A stretch of 62,040 nt of DNA from an uncultured Acetatifactor sp. (lineage in GTDB: Bacteria; Bacillota; Clostridia; Lachnospirales; Lachnospiraceae): positions 1 through 62,040 of the forward strand of contig CAKRTS010000020.1 in assembly GCA_934402315.1 (NCBI GenBank). Direction: 5' to 3'. This document shows, one piece after another, positions 25,213-31,691 of the stretch. Under the pieces are notes generated by a model that saw only the letters and a program-made list of their open reading frames with translations, ran no database searches and was not told the origin of the DNA. Made by a program: the position numbers and the translations under genes. Every line of letters starts with the position of its first letter. The stretch's first letter is position 1.

Positions 25213-25241
25213 ATAATACAGCAAGGGTAGAGAAATGTCAA
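25213..25241 (-). promoter_or_regulatory. Promoter of the exporter operon
   Basis: On the minus strand: -35 TTGACA (25236-25241), 17-bp spacer, -10 TATTAT (25213-25218). Consensus hexamers. GTATTA and TAATAC arms about 22 bases apart flank the -10 and start region and could be an operator. The 95 bp from -10 to the ATPase start contain no other gene. Confidence 0.82.
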
Positions 25242-25275
25242 TGTCTATTTTAATAGAATTTGGACAGCCAATATA

Positions 25276-25320
25276 AAAAGTGATGCAGCTTCATAACCTT
25301 CAATAAAGCCGCATCACTTT
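25276..25320 (-). terminator. Terminator of the island lipoprotein gene
   Basis: On the minus strand AAAGTGATGC, a short second helix GGCTT/AAGCT, then GCATCACTTTTTA. It lies 31 bp after the lipoprotein stop. Confidence 0.8.
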
Positions 25321-25350
25321 CCAAATAAATTTTATGTATTTCAGTTGCTT

Positions 25351-26889
25351 CTAATTTACAGCGGTTACCGTTGTAACCTCTGTTCCGTCCGTCGAATACA
25401 ATTTGCTATTGCAGACCACATATCCGCCTGATAATGTAATTTCATGCGTGTTAGAACTACCATGCAGACTTAGAAAATGTAAGAACGAATCTTCTCCTAT
25501 ACCAGGCAGAGCTGTACCGTCTCCCCATTGGAATATTTTTCCATCCGGTGTGATTCCCGCACCACCTTCATACAGGATATATCCGTCGCAGACACCCCAA
25601 TCTCCACACCAGCATAAAAAATTCATTTTGTTATATCCCTGTCCGTCTATCTGTGCTACCGTGACAGGATCATAAAGCTTTTGTCCATCATTTCCAATCA
25701 CGGTATAATACATGTTTCCATCTGCCCCGCTCAGTTGAAGTGCAACATATTTGCCATCATTGGATAATCTGAAATTCGTGACTCCTGCACCAAAATCCGG
25801 AAGAGCAATCCCTTCTATACCTTTAACACCATCATTCTGCACTGTATAATCCATAAATCCATGATTAAAAGTAATTGCTGTTTCTTCCTCTTGAATCCTG
25901 TAATAATCAAAATCCAGGCTAGCCTCCATCAGATAAAAATCAGCATTATACATCTTACCATTTTCGGTTGCCAGATTCTCCAGTGTTGCCCGGTCGGCAA
26001 TTTCGTTATAATCAAAATTTTCTGCATTGACAACCGTCAGTCTTTTACTACCATAATCATATAATTCCAATCCGGCGCATCTGTCCATGTCGTGAACAAT
26101 AAAAATCAACTGATTACCAATGGAATTATTAATATTAATTGTATTATGTTCATTGGCATTCAGTATTAATTGTCCCATATTCATATTATCGTTGCTTAAC
26201 TGACTACCGCCATACACACCATCAGACAAACAATAATAGAATCTTTGCGCATCCATCCTGCCACAATCTTCAGGTATTTCAATCTGTGCAACCGTTTCAA
26301 ACTTATCATTCAAAATACAGGCATAAGCAGTATTCGCAGTTAATCCGCTCTCTTTCCTCTCATATATCGTACTGCCATCTCTGGTAAAATTAACATTATA
26401 TCCGGGATAACTTTCTCCTGTCAGATTATCAGAACATTCATACAGCACCGATCCGTCTGCACCCAGTATCATAAATCCCGGATCAGCAGACTGGTCAGAG
26501 TGAATTACTACCGCTTTCCCATCAAAAATATCTCCTGTTTCCATTCCTTCCGGCAATTCATATATAACCTGAAGCTCCTTGTTGATGAGTACATGCTTTG
26601 TACCTGCATCATCGGAAACGGTTGCCCATGCAATGCCACCATAAAATCCGGTGTCCATCTGCGTCAGCTGATACTCTGTCGTATTTTTCTCTTCTACGAC
26701 AGTTGATTCCTCTGCGGCAGACTCTGTAACAGGCTCTTCTGCAACAGACTCCTCTGCAACAGGCTTCTCTACGTTTTCTTCTACACTGTTCTCCTCCACT
26801 GCTTTCGTGGCATTCGCTTCATCATTTCCACAGGCCGCAAGCATCAATGACATAGTGCCAATCAGAAAAATCTTATAAAGTTTTTTCAT
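25351..26889 (-). CDS. Lipoprotein with Glu/Val-rich linker and beta-propeller-like body
   Basis: A lipoprotein: MKKLYKIFLIG, hydrophobic core, lipobox LMLAAC (Cys about 20). A repetitive acidic linker follows (about 30-68, units like VEENVEKPVAEESVAEEPV). The 440-residue body has repeating short beta units with GxI/V and DGK/DGS turns (DIFDGKAVVIHSDQSADPGF, LGADGSVLYECSD, IGNDGQKLYDPVTV, TPDGKIFQWGDG), in the style of WG-repeat or beta-propeller proteins. I do not recognise a family. Codons are much more AT-rich than in the housekeeping genes nearby. Its promoter contains a perfect palindrome and faces a small Cro/CI regulator gene. Confidence 0.75.
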   Translation of the reverse strand: MKKLYKIFLIGTMSLMLAACGNDEANATKAVEENSVEENVEKPVAEESVAEEPVTESAAEESTVVEEKNTTEYQLTQMDTGFYGGIAWATVSDDAGTKHVLINKELQVIYELPEGMETGDIFDGKAVVIHSDQSADPGFMILGADGSVLYECSDNLTGESYPGYNVNFTRDGSTIYERKESGLTANTAYACILNDKFETVAQIEIPEDCGRMDAQRFYYCLSDGVYGGSQLSNDNMNMGQLILNANEHNTININNSIGNQLIFIVHDMDRCAGLELYDYGSKRLTVVNAENFDYNEIADRATLENLATENGKMYNADFYLMEASLDFDYYRIQEEETAITFNHGFMDYTVQNDGVKGIEGIALPDFGAGVTNFRLSNDGKYVALQLSGADGNMYYTVIGNDGQKLYDPVTVAQIDGQGYNKMNFLCWCGDWGVCDGYILYEGGAGITPDGKIFQWGDGTALPGIGEDSFLHFLSLHGSSNTHEITLSGGYVVCNSKLYSTDGTEVTTVTAVN

Positions 26890-26931
26890 AACAATATTCT
26901 CCTTCGTTTTTTCGATTATAAATTCTCACCA

Positions 26932-26960
26932 AGTATAGCCCGTATACGGGCAATTGTCAA
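26932..26960 (-). promoter_or_regulatory. Consensus promoter with a 14-bp palindrome filling the spacer
   Basis: On the minus strand: -35 TTGACA (26955-26960), 17-bp spacer, -10 TATACT (26932-26937). The spacer contains the perfect palindrome GCCCGTATACGGGC (26938-26951) directly against the -10. This places a regulator under RNA polymerase. It controls the lipoprotein gene and overlaps the plus-strand promoter of the adjacent regulator gene. Confidence 0.8.
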
Positions 26961-26982
26961 TAGAAAGGCTATAAAATAAAAT
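26954..26982 (+). promoter_or_regulatory. Divergent promoter of the small HTH gene
   Basis: -35 TTGTCA (26954-26959), 17-bp spacer, -10 TAAAAT (26977-26982). Its -35 shares five bases with the -35 of the opposite promoter, so polymerases would compete. Confidence 0.6.
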
Positions 26983-27019
26983 TTTTGCATACACTATTTT
27001 CCCAAGGTGAATGCAAAAA

Positions 27020-27232
27020 ATGATAATATATGATAAGTTGTGGAATACAATGAAAGAGAAGAATATTTCCCAATACAAATTAATCAAAGACTATCACATA
27101 AGCACAGGGCAGCTTGACAGATTGCGCAAAAACGAAAATGTCAACAGCTATACCCTGAATCAGTTATGTAAAATTCTGAATTGCAGACTTGAAGATATTG
27201 CAGAATATGTGGAAGATGAATGTGACATCTAA
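27020..27232 (+). CDS. Small Cro/CI-type HTH regulator (70 aa)
   Basis: A single helix-turn-helix domain of the Cro/CI class: MIIYDKLWNTMKEKNISQYKLIKDYHIS in two helices, recognition part TGQLDRLRKNENVNSYTLNQL, and closing LCKILNCRLEDIAEYVED. The start is the ATG at 27020: AAGGTG at 27004-27009 is 10 bases before it but only one base before the ATG at 27011. Such small regulators are common in integrative elements and phages. It is divergent from the lipoprotein gene and is the best local candidate to bind the palindrome between them. Confidence 0.82.
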   Translation: MIIYDKLWNTMKEKNISQYKLIKDYHISTGQLDRLRKNENVNSYTLNQLCKILNCRLEDIAEYVEDECDI

Positions 27233-27300
27233 AAATCATTGTTTTCTCCGCGGCATCGGTTGCCTTCTGCAGAATCATCCATCTTGAGTTTCCAATTAAT

Positions 27301-27833
27301 TTAATTCCAGATTCCGCTATCCGCCAACTGTTTAATACTTTGAATTACTGTATCATACTTTTCCGGCACAAACAGCAATCCCGTAGTAACATCTTCGTAG
27401 TCTGACTTATAAGCTTGTTCTTCAATTATCTCATTCAGGATACCTGTAACACATATGTCTTCCTTTGCAGATGGACAAATACTTAACTCGGAACGTGCCT
27501 CCCTGACCTCCGGAATAAGTTTTACCACTTCATCTGTGATACCTATCGAATCCACAATCTTATATATATCATACAAATGTCTTGAGTGGTGTGCGATTGC
27601 TCCCTGCATATAGTAATCACACAACGCAAACACCTTATCAACCAGAGTTCTTTCTATCGTCTGCGTTGTGATTTCAAACGGCATAAGCTCATGTCCTCCA
27701 ACTTCTCTGACAGGGATTTCAGCACAATGGTCACATAGTAATCCTTTTCAATGATATTTGTGGGAATCGCAAGTTCATTAGCTGCACCAATCAGCAATTC
27801 TTCAAATGCTTCTTTATCATGATGCAAATTCAT
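27301..27833 (-). pseudogene. AbiEii-type nucleotidyltransferase toxin, internally deleted and frameshifted
   Basis: The gene starts at 27833 inside the end of the abiEi gene (17-bp overlap, as expected for this pair). The first about 49 codons read like the AbiEii N-terminus (MNLHHDKEAFEELLIGAANE, IPTNIIEKDYYVTIVLKSL) and the last 125 like its C-terminus (FEITTQTIERTLVDKVFALC, AHHSRHLYDIYKIVDSIG). Near 27680-27690 the reading jumps frame and the whole middle is missing, including the FKGGTSLSK and SEDIDL-type catalytic part. The first frame runs only to a stop after 59 codons. A full family member has about 290 residues. The toxin should be dead. Confidence 0.82.
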
Positions 27834-28443
27834 AGATCATCCCCCATTCAATCATTTTTTTTGCCGTTGCTCCGGTTAATGCAGAAGCCACCTCTGATAA
27901 CTGCTCTTTTGTAAATTTCTTCTTTCTTATATAAGAAATCAAAATATCTGCAGTTTCTTTTATTGTCAGTTCGGTATACTTTTCTGCCTGACCGATACTA
28001 TCAAGCAGCTGCAACAAGTCAGCATTTTCCTCCGACACCGGAATAGATGATTTCTTCACTCTTACTTTCTGATTGCCAACCATAATCGTGCGTCCATTGG
28101 TTGCTTCACGGTTTGTAACCACCTCAATAACTGCAGGCATCTGCGTTGTTAAGCCTAATTGGTTGGCAAATGACAAGCCTGTAATATATCCGAATTTATT
28201 AGATTCGTTTTCCACATATTTACGCATAATGACTATAGATGGATCCAGATAGCTCTTTCCAAGTAATCCTTCACGCTTTGGTATAAAGTATATTCCACTA
28301 TCGTATCTTTCCAGAAAACCGCTTGCCACAAGTCTCTTCACCGACTGGCGAACAGCATTTTCAGATAAGCCATCAATGTACAAGTCAGTTAGGAAAATAG
28401 GCTCATTATATCCATAATTATCCATGAAGTAGTTTTTTAACAT
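27817..28443 (-). CDS. AbiEi-type antitoxin / DUF6088 family regulator
   Basis: A 208-residue protein with an N-terminal winged helix (about 1-60; LTDLYIDGLSENAVRQSVKRLVASGFLERYDSGIYFIP), a middle alpha/beta part (SYLDPSIVIMRKYV, GYITGLSFANQLGLTTQMPAVIEVVTNR) and helices at the C-terminus. In type IV abortive-infection systems the AbiEi protein represses the operon and counters AbiEii. Here the partner gene downstream is broken, so this protein is an orphan antitoxin. It could still regulate its own promoter or neutralise related toxins elsewhere. AT-rich codons. Confidence 0.82.
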   Translation of the reverse strand: MLKNYFMDNYGYNEPIFLTDLYIDGLSENAVRQSVKRLVASGFLERYDSGIYFIPKREGLLGKSYLDPSIVIMRKYVENESNKFGYITGLSFANQLGLTTQMPAVIEVVTNREATNGRTIMVGNQKVRVKKSSIPVSEENADLLQLLDSIGQAEKYTELTIKETADILISYIRKKKFTKEQLSEVASALTGATAKKMIEWGMIYEFAS

Positions 28444-28461
28444 ACGCTCACCTCTACGATC

Positions 28462-28491
28462 AAAGTACCATAATTATATGAACCATGTCAA
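28462..28491 (-). promoter_or_regulatory. Possible abiE promoter
   Basis: On the minus strand: -35 TTGACA (28486-28491), 18-bp spacer, -10 TACTTT (28462-28467). The spacer holds CATATAATTATG, a near-palindrome that could serve AbiEi binding. Confidence 0.45.
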
Positions 28492-28542
28492 TATATGTGT
28501 CTTTTTTATTATATCCAACCGTACAATCAATAATCACACATT

Positions 28543-28751
28543 TTATTCCGAAAAATCACCGATTTTACCGAGCAAATTTCCAATACTGTGATACATTCCC
28601 GAATAAATGACAGGGTCAAACTTGTAACGCTTACCCATGTAATCGGAGCAAAGTTATGCGTTCCGTCCTCATTGTTTGTTCCAATGATAAAAGCAGGCTG
28701 AACACACATTGAAAAGTGAGTGCCTATCGATTTTCTCTTTACCGGTTTCAT
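28543..28751 (-). pseudogene. Flavin reductase (flavoredoxin) family gene, internally deleted
   Basis: Starts one base after the fic stop with GGAGAG inside fic as ribosome site. Codons 1-43 read as the N-terminus of the FMN-binding flavin reductase family (KRKSIGTHFSMCVQPAFIIG, NFAPITWVSVT). From about 28629 the frame shifts and 28 codons read as the family's C-terminus (RYKFDPVIYSGMYHSIGNLL, GKIGDFSE, stop at 28543-28545). The middle, normally more than 100 codons with most of the flavin site, is missing. Same damage pattern as the nearby AbiEii gene. Confidence 0.75.
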
Positions 28752-29891
28752 TTACGTATCTCTCCTCATTATCCCTAAATACTCCTCATAGGCAAACACC
28801 CTATTTCTCGCAGCATTGGTTGTCTCCTGCAAAATTCCAATTTCCACAAGCTTCTTCACAGCCGCAGACACAGTATTATAACTAACCTCTAATTCCTTGG
28901 CAGTTTTCTTAATATCAATAATCGGATATTGCTCAATATAATCAAAAACTGCTCTTAAATTGTCTTTGCTTCGAGTTGTTTTCGGCAGCTTTTCTATATT
29001 TCTATCATGCAACGCAGAAAGCTGACAAATTGCTTCCAAAGAATCCGATGCGGCTTTACTCACCGCTTCCAAAAAGAATCTTATCCATTGTTCAAAGTTA
29101 CCGCTTCTTCTGACTTCACTAATTCTATCATAATATTCCACTTGGTTTTTTTTCAAAAAATAGGATATATAGATAACCGGCTTAGCTAGAAGCCCTTGTT
29201 CCATCAGATACAGTAATATCAGCAGCCTTCCGATCCTTCCGTTTCCATCTAAAAAAGGATGTACCGTTTCAAACTGATAATGAATCAATGCCACTCGAAT
29301 CAACGGATCATAATCCACGTTCTCATTAATAAACTTCTCCAAATCAGACATTGCATTTTGCATATCTTCTACATTTGGCGGAACATATCTTGCATCTTTT
29401 AACGAGCAGTTGTCCGGTCCGATCCAATTTTGAGAATATCTGAATTCCCCCGGAGTCTTATCTTGTCCACGAACCCCTTCCATCAGCACCTCATGTACTT
29501 CTCTAATCAATCTACAACATAACGGCAATTTTTCTAAACGTTTCAACGCATACTGTGTTGCTTTCACATAATTAATAACATCCGAAACATCCAGATTTGT
29601 ATTTGTTTCCACTTCCGGATCCAGTACATCATCAAGAGTGCACTGTGTCCCTTCTATTTGTGAAGAAATCAATGCTTCCTTTCTTACATACATTGATATA
29701 AACAAATCAGCGTTGGAAATTAACTGTGATGCCGTATCAAGCTTTACGAGTTGCTTATTTGCGTCTACTAAGAGTCTCACGATTTCATCATCCATTTCAA
29801 TTTCCGGTATCGGCGGTAATGGATTTGGTTTAAATGATTGGTAAGCAGCCTCCCCTGTTAAATTGTCAACATATTTTCCTGCACGATTCAT
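28752..29891 (-). CDS. Fic family protein (adenylyltransferase) with C-terminal winged helix
   Basis: Fic enzymes transfer AMP to hydroxyls on target proteins. Catalytic motif HPFLDGNGRIGR (about 211-222) is complete. An N-terminal inhibitory motif S76-xxx-E80-G81 (SSQIEGT) marks the class with the inhibitory helix before the core. Order: Fic_N (about 15-95), Fic core (about 130-260), linker, winged HTH (about 315-375; YPIIDIKKTAKELEVSYNTVSAAVKKL). The HTH suggests it binds its own promoter, where four TTTCAAAA sites lie. A broken flavin reductase gene follows with no gap. AAGGAGA precedes the ATG. AT-rich codons. Confidence 0.92.
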   Translation of the reverse strand: MNRAGKYVDNLTGEAAYQSFKPNPLPPIPEIEMDDEIVRLLVDANKQLVKLDTASQLISNADLFISMYVRKEALISSQIEGTQCTLDDVLDPEVETNTNLDVSDVINYVKATQYALKRLEKLPLCCRLIREVHEVLMEGVRGQDKTPGEFRYSQNWIGPDNCSLKDARYVPPNVEDMQNAMSDLEKFINENVDYDPLIRVALIHYQFETVHPFLDGNGRIGRLLILLYLMEQGLLAKPVIYISYFLKKNQVEYYDRISEVRRSGNFEQWIRFFLEAVSKAASDSLEAICQLSALHDRNIEKLPKTTRSKDNLRAVFDYIEQYPIIDIKKTAKELEVSYNTVSAAVKKLVEIGILQETTNAARNRVFAYEEYLGIMRRDT

Positions 29892-29904
29892 ATAATTCTC
29901 CTTG

Positions 29905-29941
29905 TTTTGCGAAGCAAAATGCCTGCCTGATTATGCAGGCA
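29905..29941 (-). promoter_or_regulatory. Two hairpins in the fic leader
   Basis: In the minus-strand RNA, TGCCTGC with GCAGGCA (29920-29926, 29935-29941) is followed by TTTTGC-TTCG-type hairpin (29905-29919) that ends next to the AAGGAGA ribosome site. They could hinder ribosome loading; no T-run follows, so they are not a terminator for fic. Confidence 0.5.
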
Positions 29942-29956
29942 GAGATTTTTTCCTCA

Positions 29957-30050
29957 TTTTGAAATACATACACTTATTATATCCTGCTTATTTCAAAAAG
30001 TCACATAGTTTTTGAAATAAAAACAAGTTTCGCACAATCTAATTTCAAAA
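29957..30050 (-). promoter_or_regulatory. Probable fic promoter with four TTTCAAAA operator sites
   Basis: -10 TATAAT (29976-29981 on the minus strand) with a weak -35 TGTGAC (30000-30005, 18-bp spacer). TTTCAAAA or its complement occurs at 29957-29964, 29991-29998, 30010-30017 and 30043-30050. The middle two form TTTCAAAAA-N9-TTTTTGAAA across the -35. Confidence 0.55.
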
Positions 30051-30164
30051 GTATGAAGGAGGCTCCTACAAGCAAGCTTGTATCGCCTCTTTCTTGAGAA
30101 ATGCAGCTCGATTCCGCTTTGCTCCATCTCGCTGTATGGCTTTCGCCATATAGCATCCACAAGA
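30051..30164. other. Hairpin-rich intergenic stretch beside spoIVB
   Basis: No gene is seen. It contains a perfect TACAAG-CAAG-CTTGTA hairpin (30067-30082), a TATGGC-TTTC-GCCATA hairpin (about 30135-30150), and one arm (30094-30107) of a 14-bp inverted repeat with one mismatch whose other arm (30213-30226) overlaps the spoIVB stop. It could be the edge or remnant of a small mobile sequence. Confidence 0.45.
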
Positions 30165-30204
30165 AAAAGCCGATATTGTGAGCAAGCTCCCATATCGGCT
30201 TTTC
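30165..30204 (-). terminator. Terminator after spoIVB
   Basis: On the minus strand AAAAGCCGATAT, 15-base loop, ATATCGGCTTTTTC. It lies 19 bp after the spoIVB stop and isolates it from the island. Confidence 0.85.
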
Positions 30205-30222
30205 TTATGTCTGCTACATTTC

Positions 30223-31605
30223 TCAATGCTCCAGCATGTTTTCAATAAAGATCCCGTATCCTCTGGTGCTGTCCTGGACGAGGACGTGGGTGACTGCCCC
30301 GATGATCTTGCCGTTCTGGATGATGGGGCTGCCGCTCATTCCCTGAACGATGCCGCCGGTGAGCTCCAGCAGGTCAGCGTCCGTCACCTTTAATTCGATT
30401 CCACGGTTTACGTTGTCGTGGTCAAGGTGGATTTCCGTGACCTCGATGTCATAGTATTTCGTCGTTCCGTCCACAGTGCAGAGGATCTGCGCCGCCCCGC
30501 GCTGGATCTCCTGCTTTAAACCGATCGGAAGTGCATCCCTTGTACCGAGCGCCAGCGCCTTGGAGTTGCAGCTGCCAAAGATGCCCTGCGTGCTGTTCTT
30601 CGTGATGGTTCCTAAAATATGGGAGTCCGAGTAGACGATCAGCCCGGTCATCTCTCCGGGATTGCCGACCGTGCCCTTCTTGATGTCGATGATGCTCGTC
30701 TCATAAAGCGTTCCTCCGTCCACATGCATCAGTGTGCTTGTGTCCACATCATTGATTCCGTGTCCGAGCGCCCCGAAATTTCCATGGCTGTCAATGTAGG
30801 TCATTGTTCCGACACCCTGCGCATTATCTCTGATCCAGACACCGATCTTATAGCTCCCGCTCTCGTCCTTCTCAGGCTGGATCGCCACCTCCATGGTCTC
30901 GCCATTCCGCTCCACCGTCAGAATGACCGGATTTCCTCCGCTCTCCTCGACCATTTTGATCACTTCATCCTTCTTTTCCACATCTGTTCCGTTGACCTTA
31001 CGGATATAATCGCCGGACTTCACAATATTTTTTCCGGGCGAACAGCTCACACCGCCCTCCCCCTGAAACTCGCCCGTACCGACGACAAGAACACCGTCTG
31101 TCTCGATATAGATGCCGATCGGGGTTCCCACAGGTATCAGCTCCTGATCCTCGATGACCCGGATGCCCACCTGCTTCACCGGCAGAAATCCGAACAGCTT
31201 CACCTGCATCTGGTAGGAGGACTGTGCATCCATCTTCATCGTGACAGTCTTACTCAGGTCAATGTCTACGGCTCCCTCCGGTATATTGCTCTTCCCACCC
31301 TCACTTACGCTGACAATATCCGCCTTCGCCGGAATACCCAGCCGGAAGGATTCCTCTTCCCCGGCGCGGACATTGATGATCGAGGGAATACTGCTGTCTA
31401 TATAGTAGCAGACCATTCCCGTGAGAAATGCACAACTGATGACAAGAAGCGCCACAAGCATTGCCCGGTAAATTTTCAACCGCCTGACCCTCGCCTTCCA
31501 GTTCTGGAGAATGACAACCATCTCCCCGCCTGCCTGAACCTTGATTTCTGCCTGCGCCCGGCCTCTGCCCGCTTCCCTGTCCTTTTCCTCTATCTCTCTA
31601 TCCAT
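30223..31605 (-). CDS. spoIVB: SpoIVB, stage IV sporulation serine peptidase
   Basis: Secreted from the forespore, SpoIVB cuts SpoIVFA and so releases sigma-K activation in the mother cell. Visible: cytoplasmic N-terminus, one membrane helix (about 47-68), a PDZ domain (about 165-245; GEGGVSCSPGKNIVKSGDYI) and the S55 peptidase domain (about 250-460) with catalytic His in GALGHGIND and catalytic Ser in QGMSGSPI. 460 residues is usual for Lachnospiraceae. GAGGAG stands 11 bases before the ATG. A terminator separates it from recN, so it may have its own forespore promoter. The gene commonly found next, spo0A, is not present here. Confidence 0.95.
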   Translation of the reverse strand: MDREIEEKDREAGRGRAQAEIKVQAGGEMVVILQNWKARVRRLKIYRAMLVALLVISCAFLTGMVCYYIDSSIPSIINVRAGEEESFRLGIPAKADIVSVSEGGKSNIPEGAVDIDLSKTVTMKMDAQSSYQMQVKLFGFLPVKQVGIRVIEDQELIPVGTPIGIYIETDGVLVVGTGEFQGEGGVSCSPGKNIVKSGDYIRKVNGTDVEKKDEVIKMVEESGGNPVILTVERNGETMEVAIQPEKDESGSYKIGVWIRDNAQGVGTMTYIDSHGNFGALGHGINDVDTSTLMHVDGGTLYETSIIDIKKGTVGNPGEMTGLIVYSDSHILGTITKNSTQGIFGSCNSKALALGTRDALPIGLKQEIQRGAAQILCTVDGTTKYYDIEVTEIHLDHDNVNRGIELKVTDADLLELTGGIVQGMSGSPIIQNGKIIGAVTHVLVQDSTRGYGIFIENMLEH

Positions 31606-31636
31606 ACTCTACACGCTCCTCAAACACAAACCATAC

Positions 31637-31663
31637 AAAAAGAGACCCTGCCAAGGTCTCTTT
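31637..31663 (-). terminator. Terminator between recN and spoIVB
   Basis: On the minus strand AAAGAGACC, 7-base loop, GGTCTCTTTTTG. It ends the long housekeeping operon before spoIVB. Confidence 0.85.
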
Positions 31664-31691
31664 GCATTTGTCGTATATAGTATGAGTCTTT

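Noticed and set aside
29993..30226. 77-codon minus-strand ORF between fic and spoIVB
   Set aside because: It covers the operator-like TTTCAAAA sites and hairpins, has no ribosome site and no recognisable protein pattern.
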